Source of the DNA: Azoarcus sp. CIB
GTDB taxonomy: Bacteria > Pseudomonadota > Gammaproteobacteria > Burkholderiales > Rhodocyclaceae
Reading direction: 5' to 3'
Assembly: GCF_001190925.1 (NCBI RefSeq)
Contig: NZ_CP011072.1
Span: 3,596,001-3,660,000 of the forward strand
DNA: 64,000 bases
In this document: positions 1-12,232 of the stretch, piece after piece
Layout of the letters: each line of letters opens with the position of its first letter
Position numbering within the stretch: the stretch's first letter is position 1
Program-made: the position numbers and the translations under genes
Notes under the pieces: generated by a model
What the model saw: the letters and a program-made list of their open reading frames with translations, nothing else
Database searches by the model: none
Told to the model about the DNA's origin: nothing

Positions 1-693
1 GTCGGCCAGCACATAACCCTGCGCGATGCATACGCGCGCCTCGTGGGCCTTGAAGTCCTCGCGCTTGAGGAATTGCACGGGGTGGGTCGCCACCACCGGC
101 AACCCCAGCCTGCCGGCCAGTTGCACGGCCTGACGCACGTAACCCTCCGCACCCGCATGGCCTGCGCGCTGCAACTCGATGTAGTAGGCGTCCGGGAACA
201 ATGCGGCCCATTCGGCGGCGAGCCGATCGGCAAGTTCGACGTTGCCGTTCGCCAGTGCCTGCCCCACTTCCCCTTCGCGTGCACCGGACAGACACAGCAG
301 GTCGGACGCAGCGCCGTCGGCGAACCAGTCGCGGCGAATTTCGGCACGCCCGCGGTACTTGTTGTCGAGGAAGGCGCGGGTCAGCAGCTCACACATCTGC
401 CCGTAGCCCTTGCGGTTCTTGCAGATCAGCAGGGCGCGGAAGGGCTTGTCGCGATCGGTGTCGTTGGTGATCCAGGCATCGACGCCGATGATCGGCTTCA
501 TGCCCTTCCCGCGTGCGCCCTTGTAGAACTTGACCATGCCGAACAGGTTGGCGAGGTCGGAGATCCCCAGTGCCGGCATGCCGTCGGCCGCCGCGCGGGC
601 GATCGCTTGGTCGATCTGGACGATGCCGTCGGAGATCGAGTACTCGGAGTGCAGGCGAAGGTGGATGAAGCGGGGTTCGTGAGAAGCAGTCAT
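1..693 (-). CDS. dnaE: DNA polymerase III alpha subunit, N-terminal part (runs off the window)
   Basis: This is the first 231 residues of the replicative polymerase alpha subunit, which performs chain elongation in the DNA polymerase III holoenzyme. The start ATG is read at 693-691 and the frame is open to the window edge. The visible part is the PHP domain: it opens with the family-typical FIHLRLHSEYSISDGIV, followed by LGISDLANLFGMVKFYK, and later LPVVATHPVQFL. The polymerase (palm/fingers), helix-hairpin-helix and OB domains lie outside the window. The next gene downstream of its start, at 778-1167, lies on the same strand. The identification is firm from the N-terminal motifs. Whether this is the main dnaE or a second copy cannot be told from the fragment. 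Confidence 0.93.
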   Translation of the reverse strand, partial: MTASHEPRFIHLRLHSEYSISDGIVQIDQAIARAAADGMPALGISDLANLFGMVKFYKGARGKGMKPIIGVDAWITNDTDRDKPFRALLICKNRKGYGQMCELLTRAFLDNKYRGRAEIRRDWFADGAASDLLCLSGAREGEVGQALANGNVELADRLAAEWAALFPDAYYIELQRAGHAGAEGYVRQAVQLAGRLGLPVVATHPVQFLKREDFKAHEARVCIAQGYVLAD

Positions 694-777
694 CGGCGAA
701 TTTTACCCGATCGCCCAATACCCCCGAGCGCCATTTCCGCCACGACTACCGTCGGTCGGACAGGCAGCCGCAAGAAG

Positions 778-1167
778 TCAGCGCCCGCCTGCCGCCTCGC
801 GCGCCTTCATCAGGGAGAGCTTGCGCGACTGGTCCGCTTCGAGGATTTCAGCCCGCTGCTCAGGCGTGAGCGGCGCGCCCAAGTCAAGCTCCAGAGCCGA
901 GATCAGGCGCGATGCAGCCGACGTGATGCGCCGCTCGTCGGGCATCGCCCGGCGCACGCGGGCCGGCGTCGTACCCGTAATGCGCGCGACCTCGGCAACG
1001 AAGTGATCCTCAATACGGCGGCTTGCCGCCGACAGCGATGCCGTACGCGCAGGGTCCATCGCGGAGGACGGCCCCGACTGTGCCACGGCCAAGGGCGCGA
1101 GCGGCAGTGCCAGCAGGATCGCGATCGCGACGCATGCCCGCCGCGATGAACCGGATTTGAGTGTCAT
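778..1167 (-). CDS. small secreted protein of unknown function
   Basis: This gene encodes 129 residues and I do not recognise a family. The N-terminus (basic MTLKSGSSRRA, hydrophobic stretch CVAIAILLALPLAPLA, then AVAQS) is a clear Sec signal peptide with probable cleavage after AVA, giving a mature periplasmic protein of about 95 residues. The mature part is helical and charged, with a conserved-looking LTPEQRAEILEAD segment near residues 97-109. I chose the ATG at 1167 because GGGAG lies four bases upstream; an in-frame start at 1185 would overlap the stop of the oxidoreductase gene. It lies about 15 bases behind that gene and may be cotranscribed with it. Confidence 0.7.
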   Translation of the reverse strand: MTLKSGSSRRACVAIAILLALPLAPLAVAQSGPSSAMDPARTASLSAASRRIEDHFVAEVARITGTTPARVRRAMPDERRITSAASRLISALELDLGAPLTPEQRAEILEADQSRKLSLMKAREAAGGR

Positions 1168-1181
1168 GTTACTCCCACCGC

Positions 1182-2156
1182 TCAAGGCAACAGGATCGTC
1201 GAACCGGTGGTGCGACGCGCCTCGAGGTCGAGGTGCGCCTGGGCTGCATCTTTCAGGGCGTACCGCTGATTGATCTCGATCCTCACCTTGCCCGAGTCGA
1301 CCACGTCGAAGAGCTCGTTCGCCATCGCCACGAGATCCTCGCGTTTCGCGGTGTAGGCCGCGATGCCGGGACGCGTTAAGTAGAGCGAGCCCAGCGTGTT
1401 CAGCAGGTTGGGGTCGAACGGCGGCACCGGCCCGGACGCCGCGCCGAACAGCACCATCATGCCCAGCGGGCGCAGGCAGCGCAGCGAGTCCATGAAGGTG
1501 TCCTTGCCGATCGAGTCGTACACGACAGGCACGCCCGCACCGCCGGTGATCTCGCGGACCCGTTCATTGAAATTCTCGCGCGTGTAAACGATCGGATGGT
1601 CGCACCCGTGGGCGCGCGCCAGCTCGGCCTTGGCGTCGGATCCGACCGTGCCGATCACGGTAGCGCCCAGCGCCTTCGCCCACTGGCAGGCGATCAGGCC
1701 GACACCGCCCGCCGCGGCGTGGATTAGCACCGTATCGCCCGCCTGCACACGGTAGGTGCGACGCAGCAGGTATTGTGCCGTGAGCCCCTGCAGCATCATC
1801 GCCGCACCCTGCTCGAAGGTTAGCGCCGCGGGCAGCTTCACCACGCGATGCGCGGGCAGGTTGCGCACTTCGGAATAGGCTCCGAGCGGGCCGCCGGCGT
1901 AGGCCACCCGATCCCCCGGCACGACGTCGGTGACGCCCTCGCCCACGGCCTCGACCACTCCCGCGCCTTCCAGACCCAGGCCGGAGGGCAGAGGCACCGG
2001 ATACAGCCCGCTACGATGATAGGTATCGATATAGTTCAGGCCGATCGCGTGATGACGGACGGTCACCTCACCCGCGGCCGGCGCGCCGACATCGACAGCT
2101 TCCCACCGGAGCACTTCGGCGCCACCGGTCTGATGGAAGCGAATCGCGTGAGTCAT
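1182..2156 (-). CDS. qor: NAD(P)H:quinone oxidoreductase, zinc-independent MDR family
   Basis: The 324-residue product is a zinc-independent medium-chain dehydrogenase/reductase of the quinone oxidoreductase type, expected to reduce quinones with NADPH in the cytoplasm. The N-terminal GroES-like half contains IGLNYIDTYHRSGLYP and LGLEGAGVVEAVGEGV. The Rossmann half contains the nucleotide-binding AAAGGVGLIACQWAKALGA around residues 147-165. It lacks the zinc-ligand pattern of alcohol dehydrogenases. Its length matches the family (about 325). A possible SD (AAGGGA) precedes the ATG. The physiological substrate is not shown by the sequence, and related crotonyl-CoA reductase-like members cannot be fully excluded. 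Confidence 0.88.
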   Translation of the reverse strand: MTHAIRFHQTGGAEVLRWEAVDVGAPAAGEVTVRHHAIGLNYIDTYHRSGLYPVPLPSGLGLEGAGVVEAVGEGVTDVVPGDRVAYAGGPLGAYSEVRNLPAHRVVKLPAALTFEQGAAMMLQGLTAQYLLRRTYRVQAGDTVLIHAAAGGVGLIACQWAKALGATVIGTVGSDAKAELARAHGCDHPIVYTRENFNERVREITGGAGVPVVYDSIGKDTFMDSLRCLRPLGMMVLFGAASGPVPPFDPNLLNTLGSLYLTRPGIAAYTAKREDLVAMANELFDVVDSGKVRIEINQRYALKDAAQAHLDLEARRTTGSTILLP

Positions 2157-2202
2157 GTCAAAGTCCCTTCTTCCGGAAATGTTATGGGGATTGTAAACCC
2201 TG

Positions 2203-2403
2203 TTAACGCCGGAACAGCCAGATAAGCAGACTCAGGATGGCGGAGACGAGCAGACCCGTCGTAATCGGGAAGAAGAAATCGAAACCGTCGCGATGGATGT
2301 GGATATCGCCCGGCAGACGACCGAACGGAATCCTGGCAAGCCAGGGCCAGAACAGCCCGGCGGCGAGAACGAGAAGGCCGAGGATGATCAGCAGTCTTTG
2401 CAT
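2203..2403 (-). CDS. DUF2905 small membrane protein
   Basis: This 66-residue protein has two hydrophobic segments, roughly residues 4-24 (IILGLLVLAAGLFWPWLARI) and 46-63, joined by the conserved-looking loop FGRLPGDIHIHRDGFDFFFP. That loop and the overall length are typical of the DUF2905 family of tiny inner-membrane proteins with no assigned role. The upstream sequence has GGGGAA a few bases before the ATG. It lies between maeB and qor on the same strand, separated from maeB by a hairpin. Confidence 0.85.
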   Translation of the reverse strand: MQRLLIILGLLVLAAGLFWPWLARIPFGRLPGDIHIHRDGFDFFFPITTGLLVSAILSLLIWLFRR

Positions 2404-2432
2404 GATCGATTCCCCGGCCTCCCCGGAAAGTA

Positions 2433-2470
2433 TGCGCAGTCGGAATCCGGATCCGAATCCCGACTGCGCA
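2433..2470 (-). terminator. hairpin downstream of maeB
   Basis: An 11-base inverted repeat (TGCGCAGTCGG at 2433-2443 and its complement at 2460-2470) encloses a second short palindrome and begins 12 bases after the maeB stop codon. On the minus strand it is followed by ATACTTTCC, only a weak U-tract. It probably ends or attenuates maeB transcription before the DUF2905 gene. Confidence 0.5.
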
Positions 2471-2481
2471 GTTCTTGACGT

Positions 2482-4785
2482 TTACACGGCAGCGCTCGAC
2501 TGCATGCGCTGCTCGTAGGCGTCAACCACCGACACGGCGGTAATGTTCACGAGACGACGCACCGTCGCGGACGGCGTCAGGATGTGCACCGGCAGGCGCG
2601 CGCCCAGCAGCATCGGGCCGATCGAAACGCCGTCGCTGTTGGCCATCTTCATCATGTTGAAGGAGATGTTGGCAGCGTCAATGTTCGGCATCACGACCAG
2701 GTTGGCCTCACCGACCAGCGTCGACTCAGCGTTGGCCTTGGCGCGGATCTCCGGCGACAGCGCCGAATCACCATGCATCTCGCCGTCGCACTCGAGGCCG
2801 GGGGCCGCTTCGCGCAGGATCGCCGCCGCCTGGCGCATCTTGCGTGCAGAGGCGGAGTTCGAACTGCCGAAGTTGGAGTGCGACACCAGCGCAACACGCG
2901 GCTCGATGCCGAAGCGGCGCAGCTCTTCGGCGGCCATGCGCGCGATCTCGGCCACCTCCTCCGCGTCCGGATTCTCGTTCACGTACGGGTCGGTGATCGC
3001 CAGCGTGCGCTTGGGCAGCAGCAGCAGGCTCATCGACGCGAAGAGCTTCGCACCCGGCTTGAGGCCGATCACGTCCTCAACCTGCTTGAAGTGGTAGTCG
3101 TAGGAGCCGAAGGTGCCGCACACCAGCGCGTCCGCGTCGCCACGGCGCAGGACCATGCAGCCGATGAGCGTCGTGTCGCGGCGCATCTTGGCCTTCGCCA
3201 GCTCGGGCGTGACGCCGTCGCGACACATCATGCGGTGGTATTCCTGCCACAGCTCCTTGTAGCGCGGGTCCGATTCCGGATTGATGATGTCGAAGTCGCG
3301 GCCCGGAACGAGGTTCAGGCCGATCTTCTGGATGCGCATCTCGATGACGCTCGGGCGGCCGATGAGGATCGGACGGGCGAGGTTTTCCTCGATGACGACG
3401 CGCGCAGCGTGCAGGACACGCTCGTCCTCACCTTCAGAGTACAGCACGCGCTTGAACTCGGCCGGCACGCGCTTCGCTGCGGCGAACACCGGCTTCATGA
3501 CGATGCCGGACTGATACACGAAGTCGGACAGGCTCGCCGCGTAAGCGGCCAGATCGTCGATCGGCTTGGTCGCGACGCCCGAGTCCATCGCGGCCTTCGC
3601 GACGGCCGGTGCGATCTTGACGATCAGGCGCGGATCGAAGGGCTTCGGGATGATGTACTCGGGGCCGAAACGCAGGTCGGCGCCGCCATAGGCCGATGCC
3701 ACGATGTCGCTCTGCTCCGCCTGAGCCAGCTCGGCGATCGCGCGCACGCACGCGAGCTTCATCTCCTCGTTGATCGTCGTCGCGCCGACGTCGAGTGCGC
3801 CACGGAAGATGAACGGGAAGCACAGGACATTGTTCACCTGGTTGGCGTAGTCAGAACGCCCGGTCGCAATGATGCAGTCGGGGCGCGCCTTCTTCGCATC
3901 TTCCGGCAGGATTTCGGGGTTCGGGTTGGCCAGCGCGAAGATCAGCGGCGTGTCGGCCATCGAAGCGACCATCTCGGGCTTCAGCACGCCCGCGGTGGAC
4001 AGGCCGAGGAACACGTCCGCGCCAACCATCACATCGGCCAAGGTGCGCGAGTCGGTCTTCTGTGCGTAACGGGCCTTGTTGGCCTCCATGTTGTCTTCAC
4101 GCCCGACGTAGATCACGCCCTTGGAGTCGCAGACGTAGACGTTTTCGCGCTGGAGACCGAGCGCAACCATCAGGTCCAGGCAGGCGATTGCGGCGGCGCC
4201 GGCGCCGGAACACACGAGCTTGACCTTCGCGATGTCCTTGCCGATGACCTTCAGGCCGTTGATGAGGCCGGCTGTGGAGATGATCGCAGTACCGTGCTGG
4301 TCATCGTGGAAGACCGGGATCTTCATACGCTCGCGCAGCTTCTTCTCGATATAGAAGCACTCGGGCGCCTTGATGTCTTCGAGGTTGATGCCACCGAGCG
4401 TGGGCTCGAGTGCGGCGATGATCTCGATGAGCTTATCGGGGTCGTTCTCGGCCAGTTCGATGTCGAACACATCGATACCGGCGAATTTCTTGAACAGGCA
4501 GCCCTTACCTTCCATGACCGGCTTCGAGGCGAGCGGACCGATGTTGCCCAGACCGAGCACCGCTGTGCCGTTGGTGACGACCGCAACGAGGTTGCCGCGC
4601 GAGGTGTATTCGCGCGCGTTCGCCGGATCCTCGACGATCGCGTCGCACGCCGCGGCGACGCCGGGCGAGTAAGCCAGCGCCAAATCGCGCTGGTTCGTGA
4701 GGCTCTTGGTCGGAACGACCGAAATCTTGCCGCGCGTCGGCGAACGGTGATATTCGAGTGCCGCTGCGATGAAATCCTGATCCAT
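2482..4785 (-). CDS. maeB: NADP-dependent malic enzyme with C-terminal phosphotransacetylase-like domain
   Basis: This 767-residue enzyme decarboxylates malate to pyruvate with production of NADPH. The N-terminal malic domain carries [20 protein letters not shown] and [20 protein letters not shown]. The NAD(P)-binding domain follows (about residues 160-400), with [18 protein letters not shown]. The C-terminal third (about 430-760) is a phosphate acetyl/butyryltransferase-like domain that in this family is regulatory rather than a working transacetylase. The length is standard for MaeB (about 760). A strong SD (GAGGGGGAAC) precedes the ATG. A long intergenic region separates it from the divergent parA gene. 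Confidence 0.95.
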   Translation of the reverse strand: MDQDFIAAALEYHRSPTRGKISVVPTKSLTNQRDLALAYSPGVAAACDAIVEDPANAREYTSRGNLVAVVTNGTAVLGLGNIGPLASKPVMEGKGCLFKKFAGIDVFDIELAENDPDKLIEIIAALEPTLGGINLEDIKAPECFYIEKKLRERMKIPVFHDDQHGTAIISTAGLINGLKVIGKDIAKVKLVCSGAGAAAIACLDLMVALGLQRENVYVCDSKGVIYVGREDNMEANKARYAQKTDSRTLADVMVGADVFLGLSTAGVLKPEMVASMADTPLIFALANPNPEILPEDAKKARPDCIIATGRSDYANQVNNVLCFPFIFRGALDVGATTINEEMKLACVRAIAELAQAEQSDIVASAYGGADLRFGPEYIIPKPFDPRLIVKIAPAVAKAAMDSGVATKPIDDLAAYAASLSDFVYQSGIVMKPVFAAAKRVPAEFKRVLYSEGEDERVLHAARVVIEENLARPILIGRPSVIEMRIQKIGLNLVPGRDFDIINPESDPRYKELWQEYHRMMCRDGVTPELAKAKMRRDTTLIGCMVLRRGDADALVCGTFGSYDYHFKQVEDVIGLKPGAKLFASMSLLLLPKRTLAITDPYVNENPDAEEVAEIARMAAEELRRFGIEPRVALVSHSNFGSSNSASARKMRQAAAILREAAPGLECDGEMHGDSALSPEIRAKANAESTLVGEANLVVMPNIDAANISFNMMKMANSDGVSIGPMLLGARLPVHILTPSATVRRLVNITAVSVVDAYEQRMQSSAAV

Positions 4786-5169
4786 TGTTCCCCCTCTCCG
4801 GGTCGGTGAGATGTGTTGTTCCTGAGGTGTCTTTCCTGCGCGGCGATAAACCTACGCCCGTCCGGGCGTTTCGCCAATTGCGATCATCCGCAGCTGTCCG
4901 GCATATTCCGTCCTGGGCTCCCGGAGCCGGGAGCAATCGCACAGATCGGACGGCGGAGCTCTCGCGCGGGAGCGGCATCAACGCCGCACCGGCACCACGC
5001 TCGGCGAGGCGCAAGTGTAGCGCAGGTCCATGGGCTTGGGCAGTGGCCCTGTACGGGTAAACCCGATGACCCCCGCAACGTGGACAAATGGCCTGCCATG
5101 CCCCCGGAAACCGTATCCCGGCCGACATTTTTTGGCACAATCTCACCCGACTCGATAAGGGAATCCAAG
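4786..5169. other. intergenic region between divergent maeB and parA
   Basis: These 384 bases hold no gene I can support. They must contain the leftward maeB promoter and the rightward parA promoter. I see no convincing -35/-10 pair, riboswitch or long hairpin. The sequence just before parA (TTTTTTGGCACAAT near 5127-5141) is the most AT-rich part. Confidence 0.6.
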
Positions 5170-5949
5170 ATGCGACGCGTGGTGTTCAATCAGAAAGGCG
5201 GTGTCGGCAAGTCGACCATTACCTGCAACCTGGCGGCGATCAGTGCCCACCAGGGCAAACGCACGCTGGTGGTGGACCTCGACCCGCAGGGGAATTCGAC
5301 CCAGTACGTGCTCGGCATTTCCGGGGAAAACCTCGAGACCACGCTCGCCGACTTCTTCGATCAGACACTGAATTTCAAGCTCAACCCGAAGAAGATCAAA
5401 GAATTCATCGTCGCGAGCCCCTTCCCCAACCTCGACGTGATGCCGTCGCATCCGGGCCTCGAAGACCTCCAGGGCAAGCTCGAGTCGCGCTACAAGATCT
5501 ACAAGCTGCGCGACGCACTCGCCGAGCTTGCCGATGACTACGACGTCGTCTACATCGACACCCCACCCGCGCTGAACTTCTACACCCGCTCCGCGCTGAT
5601 TGCTGCGGACAGCTGCCTGATCCCCTTCGACTGCGACGAGTTCTCGCGGCGCGCGCTGTATGCGCTCCTCGAGAACGTGCAGGAGATCCGGGCCGACCAC
5701 AACCGCGACCTGTCGGTGGAAGGCATCGTCGTTAACCAGTTCCAGGCTCGCGCCGGCCTGCCGCAGAAGGTCGTACAAGAGCTGATCGACGAAGGCTTGC
5801 CGGTGCTGGCTCCCTACCTCTCGGCATCGGTGAAGATCAAGGAGTCGCACGAGCAGTCGCGCCCGATGATCCATCTCGACCCAAAGCACAAGCTCGCGCA
5901 GGAATACGTCGCGCTCCACGACCGGCTCGCGCGCACCTACGGGGCCTGA
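5170..5949 (+). CDS. parA: orphan ParA-family ATPase
   Basis: The 259-residue product is a ParA/MinD-superfamily P-loop ATPase. The deviant Walker A motif KGGVGKST is at residues 9-16, followed by VVDLDPQGNST (switch I/A' region) and VVYIDTPPALNFYTRSAL (Walker B region). Proteins of this type position DNA or large protein complexes on the nucleoid or membrane. No parB partner or parS-like repeat lies next to it: the neighbours are maeB and uvrD. It therefore looks like a solitary chromosomal ParA rather than part of the oriC parAB locus. The start at 5170 places AAGGGA a few bases upstream and begins directly with the beta strand before the P-loop; longer frames upstream are shadow sequence. 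Confidence 0.88.
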   Translation: MRRVVFNQKGGVGKSTITCNLAAISAHQGKRTLVVDLDPQGNSTQYVLGISGENLETTLADFFDQTLNFKLNPKKIKEFIVASPFPNLDVMPSHPGLEDLQGKLESRYKIYKLRDALAELADDYDVVYIDTPPALNFYTRSALIAADSCLIPFDCDEFSRRALYALLENVQEIRADHNRDLSVEGIVVNQFQARAGLPQKVVQELIDEGLPVLAPYLSASVKIKESHEQSRPMIHLDPKHKLAQEYVALHDRLARTYGA

Positions 5950-5964
5950 GCCCGGCACGACCCG

Positions 5965-5988
5965 GCGCCCCGCGTCGCGGCGGGGCGC
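5965..5988. terminator. GC hairpin between convergent parA and uvrD
   Basis: A perfect 9-bp inverted repeat (GCGCCCCGC at 5965-5973, complement at 5980-5988, 6-base loop) fills the 50-base gap between the convergent parA and uvrD genes. There is no U-tract on either side, so it would act as a weak or factor-assisted two-way terminator. Confidence 0.4.
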
Positions 5989-5999
5989 TACCCATCACA

Positions 6000-8219
6000 T
6001 CAGGCGGGACTGAGCTTCGCCACGGCCAGCATCAGCCACTTGATGCCGGCCGAGCCAAAATTGATCTGCACCCGCGCATCGGCGCCACTACCCTCGGCCG
6101 CAACGATCACCCCCTGGCCGAACTTCGCATGGGTCACCAGCTGGCCGACCCGCAGGCCACCCAGATCCTGGCTTCGCGGCGACGCCTGCACCGACTTGGA
6201 CACGAATCCCGAGCGCGCGGGCTCGACGCGCATCCCCGCACCACTGCGCGCGCCCATGCTGCGCGGGCTGGGCGGCGAAAGCCATTTCACCAGCCCTTCG
6301 GGAATTTCCTCGAGGAAGCGCGAGCGCAGGTTGTAGCGCGTCTGGCCGTGCAGCATGCGGCTCTGCGCAAAACTCAGGTACAGCCGCTCGCGCGCCCGCG
6401 TTACCGCGACATACATCAGGCGCCGCTCCTCCTCCAGCCCCTCGTTCTCGAGCGCACTGTTTTCGTGCGGGAACAAACCTTCCTCGAGCCCCGTGAGGAA
6501 GACCACGTCGAACTCCAGCCCCTTCGACGAATGCACGGTCATCAACTGCACGGCATCGCTGCCGGCGTCGGCCTGATGCTCGCCCGCCTCGAGCGACGCG
6601 TGGGCGAGAAAATCGGCCAGCAGCGCATGCGGCTGCGCGAGCGCCTCGGCATCCGCGCCCGACTCGCCGAGGAAGTTCGCCGCCGCGTTGATGACTTCGT
6701 CGAGGTTCTCCAGCCGCTCCTGCCCTTCCTTCTCGCTGCGATAGAAATCACGCAGGCCGCTGGCGTCAAGCACATGGTCCACGAGTTCGGGAAGCGGCAG
6801 ACGTGACGTGTCGCGGCGCAGATCCTCGACAAGGCGCACAAACTGCGCCAGCACCGTCCCCGGCTTGCCCGAAAGGTGCGGCACCGTCGAGTACAGGCTC
6901 GCGTTCCAGGTACGCGCAGCGTCCTGCAGCGCTTCGAGGGAACGCGCACCGATGCCCCGCGTCGGAAAATTCACGACGCGGCTGAACGCCGTGTCGTCGT
7001 CGGGATTGGCGATCAGGCGCAGGTAGGCCAGCGCATGCTTGATCTCCTGACGCTCGAAGAAGCGCAGACCGCCATAGACGCGATACGCGATGCCCGCCGA
7101 AAACAGCTGGTGTTCGAGCACGCGCGACTGCGCATTCGAACGATAGAGCAGCGCGACGTCCGACCGACTCATGCCGTCGCGCACCAGCGACTGGATCTCT
7201 TCGACGATCCAGCGCGCCTCGTCCATGTCCGCATAGGCCTCGAACACGCGGATCGGTTCGCCCGCACCGCGTTCGGTCCACAGGTTCTTGCCCAGCCGGG
7301 CAGTGTTGTGGCGGATGATCGCGTTCGCCGCGTCGAGGATGTTGCCGTGCGAGCGGTAGTTCTGTTCCAGCCGGATCACGTTGGCGACGCGGAACTCGCG
7401 CTCGAAGTCGCGCATGTTGCCGACTTCCGCGCCGCGGAAGCGGTAGATCGACTGATCGTCGTCACCCACGCAGAACAACGTGGCGCCGCCTTCACGCCCG
7501 TCGTCGGCGAGCAGCTTCAGCCAGCGGTACTGCAGGCGGTTCGTGTCCTGGAACTCGTCGACCAGGATGTGACGGAATCGACGCTGGTAGTGACGACGGA
7601 TCGGTTCATTGCGCTCCAGCAACTCGTACGTGCGCAGCAGCAACTCCGCAAAATCCACAACAGACTCGCGTTGGCATTGCGCCTCATACTCCGCGAAAAG
7701 CTCCACCCGGCGTCGGGTGTAATCGTCCCAGGCTTCGACGGCATGCGGACGCAGACCGGCTTCTTTCTGGGCATTGATGAAATGTTGCAGTTCGCGCGGC
7801 GGAAACTTCTCGTCATCGACGTTGAGCGCCTTCAGCAGACGCTTGATCGCGGCGAGTTGGTCGCCGGAATCGAGGATCTGGAACAACTGCGGCAAACCGG
7901 CGTCACGGTGGTGCGCACGCAGCAGGCGGTTGCACAGCCCGTGAAAGGTGCCGATCCACATTCCGCGTGCGGAATGGCCGAAGGACAGCGGCAGCATCGC
8001 CGACAGGCGGCCCAGCAGCTCCTTCGCCGCCTTGTTGGTGAAGGTCACCGCGAGAACGCCTTGCGGATCGGCCTGCCCGGTCTGCACCAGCCACGCGATG
8101 CGGGTCGTGAGGACGCGGGTCTTGCCCGAACCTGCACCGGCAAGGATCAGCGCATGCTGAGGCGGAAGGGTGACGGCTTGGAGTTGTTCGGGATTGAGAT
8201 TGGCGAGCAGATCGGACAT
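6000..8219 (-). CDS. uvrD: ATP-dependent DNA helicase UvrD (superfamily 1)
   Basis: This 739-residue SF1A helicase is expected to unwind DNA 3'-5' in mismatch and nucleotide-excision repair. Motif I is AGAGSGKT at residues 27-34. Motif II (LVDEFQDTN) and motif III (GDDDQSIYRFRGA) follow. Motif IV/V sequences include QNYRSHGNILDAANA and VQLMTVHSSKGLEFDVVFL. Motif VI is EERRLMYVAVTRARERLYL. The C-terminus ends in the Tudor-like tail KFGQGVIVAAEGSGADARVQ typical of UvrD/PcrA. I chose the ATG at 8219 because the protein then begins MSDLLANLNPEQLQAV, standard for the family. Rep is the main alternative, but the C-terminal tail favours UvrD. Confidence 0.93.
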   Translation of the reverse strand: MSDLLANLNPEQLQAVTLPPQHALILAGAGSGKTRVLTTRIAWLVQTGQADPQGVLAVTFTNKAAKELLGRLSAMLPLSFGHSARGMWIGTFHGLCNRLLRAHHRDAGLPQLFQILDSGDQLAAIKRLLKALNVDDEKFPPRELQHFINAQKEAGLRPHAVEAWDDYTRRRVELFAEYEAQCQRESVVDFAELLLRTYELLERNEPIRRHYQRRFRHILVDEFQDTNRLQYRWLKLLADDGREGGATLFCVGDDDQSIYRFRGAEVGNMRDFEREFRVANVIRLEQNYRSHGNILDAANAIIRHNTARLGKNLWTERGAGEPIRVFEAYADMDEARWIVEEIQSLVRDGMSRSDVALLYRSNAQSRVLEHQLFSAGIAYRVYGGLRFFERQEIKHALAYLRLIANPDDDTAFSRVVNFPTRGIGARSLEALQDAARTWNASLYSTVPHLSGKPGTVLAQFVRLVEDLRRDTSRLPLPELVDHVLDASGLRDFYRSEKEGQERLENLDEVINAAANFLGESGADAEALAQPHALLADFLAHASLEAGEHQADAGSDAVQLMTVHSSKGLEFDVVFLTGLEEGLFPHENSALENEGLEEERRLMYVAVTRARERLYLSFAQSRMLHGQTRYNLRSRFLEEIPEGLVKWLSPPSPRSMGARSGAGMRVEPARSGFVSKSVQASPRSQDLGGLRVGQLVTHAKFGQGVIVAAEGSGADARVQINFGSAGIKWLMLAVAKLSPA

Positions 8220-8565
8220 GCGGGCTTCCTGTTCAGGCCGCGATTCTAACCGGGAGCGGCACCTTGTTTCTTCCCGGATCGTCGCCCCCGGACCAGGACG
8301 AGGCCCAAAAACCGATTCAGTTGAACCTGGAAACCGTTGTGGCAATGCAACATACAGTTGAAAACGTATAACGATCGGCGTACTTTTGAATTGTGCAGAG
8401 CAGCAATTCGTTGAGAAATATCAAGGAATCGCGCCGCCGAAACGAAGAAAATTGCAACCAATTTCGATGCTGCATCGCACTAACCGCGCCCTACACGGCC
8501 GGCTCAAGAGGCCGATCCGCGCGACGCAAGAACTGGCCGACGATGGCCATCAGGAGAACCCGACC
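8220..8565. other. intergenic region between divergent uvrD and a small gene
   Basis: These 346 bases contain no gene I can support. The stretch 8340-8460 is clearly more AT-rich than its surroundings. Rightward, TTGAAA at about 8354 is followed after 17 bases by TACTTT, a possible but poor sigma-70 promoter for the gene at 8566. Confidence 0.4.
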
Positions 8566-8892
8566 ATGAAAACCCCGAAACTACTGCCCTGGTATGCCCG
8601 CAAGGCCGGCGTAACCATCGAGCGCGCCACGATGCTCTGGCACCAGGCCGTGCGCGAGGCGACCGCGGCCACGGAGTGGGTGGGCAATTCCGAATACTGG
8701 GGCGAAGCGATGAGCGCCTTCCAGCGCCTGCTCGAAAGCGAGCGCGCCACCTTCTGCGCCCCGCGCGTGACGCCGATCGTGCGTTGCCAGAACCGCATCT
8801 GGCGCCTGCCGCTGACGGCGATGGAAGACATGGTCTCCGTCTTCTCAGCCAACTGGCAGCGCCAGGCCGGCGCCCCGCGCAAGGCCGCCTGA
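8566..8892 (+). CDS. small hypothetical protein
   Basis: This gene encodes 108 residues and I do not recognise a family. It begins MKTPKLLPWYARKAGVTIE with AGGAG nine bases upstream of the ATG, a convincing translation start; the longer upstream frame lacks one. The product is amphipathic and probably helical, tryptophan-rich (five Trp), with no signal peptide or membrane segment, so it is likely cytoplasmic. It stands alone with a long AT-rich leader and its own strong terminator, so it is a separately expressed single-gene unit. The codon use resembles the neighbours, which argues that it is a real gene. Confidence 0.75.
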   Translation: MKTPKLLPWYARKAGVTIERATMLWHQAVREATAATEWVGNSEYWGEAMSAFQRLLESERATFCAPRVTPIVRCQNRIWRLPLTAMEDMVSVFSANWQRQAGAPRKAA

Positions 8893-8954
8893 AATCCGAA
8901 CCTCCGCGGCCCACGCCGCGACACCGTCTTCCTCCCTCTCCTTCAAAGGAGATT

Positions 8955-11713
<2,759 letters not shown>

Positions 11714-11725
11714 GGACTCCTGCGG

Positions 11726-12232
11726 ATGCCCCCTTCCCGCTCCCGCCGCAGCCTGCTGCTGGCCTTCGGCGCCCTCGCCGTAGCGCCGCTGGCCGGCTGC
11801 GGATTCCAGTTGCGCGGGCCACGTCCGCTCGCGTTCTCGACCATCCATGTCGGCGTCAGCGCCCAGAGCGAGTTCGGCGCTGCGCTGCGCCGGCGCATTC
11901 GCACCAGCGGCACGACAGAAATCGTCGACGACCCGGCCAAGGCCGAGGTGAAGCTCGAGATCCTGCGCAATCAACCCGAGCGCGAGATCCTCACCCTGAC
12001 GGGGGCAGGCAAGGTGCGCGAGTACGAACTGCGCCACGTCCTCACCTTCCGGCTGGTCGACCGCGCGGGCACCGAACGCATCCGGCCGACCACGATTTCG
12101 GCCAAGCGCGAATACACCTACGACGATTCGCAGGTGCTCGCCAAAGAACAGGAAGAAGCCCTGCTCTACCGTGACATGCAGGGTGACCTCGTCGACCAGC
12201 TCATGCGCCGACTCGCTGTCGTCAAACCGTGA
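11726..12232 (+). CDS. lptE: LPS-assembly lipoprotein LptE
   Basis: This 168-residue lipoprotein is the plug partner of LptD in the outer-membrane machine that inserts lipopolysaccharide. The signal peptide MPPSRSRRSLLLAFGALAVA ends in the lipobox LAGC, with lipidated Cys at residue 25, followed by the family-typical GFQLRGP. The rest matches LptE in size and in its beta-alpha pattern. It lies 12 bases after leuS and shares GTGA with holA, the usual leuS-lptE-holA order of proteobacteria. Confidence 0.93.
   Translation: MPPSRSRRSLLLAFGALAVAPLAGCGFQLRGPRPLAFSTIHVGVSAQSEFGAALRRRIRTSGTTEIVDDPAKAEVKLEILRNQPEREILTLTGAGKVREYELRHVLTFRLVDRAGTERIRPTTISAKREYTYDDSQVLAKEQEEALLYRDMQGDLVDQLMRRLAVVKP

Noticed and set aside
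2584-4809. A 741-codon rightward open frame
   Set aside because: It lies exactly opposite maeB and has no recognisable domain; it is a shadow frame.
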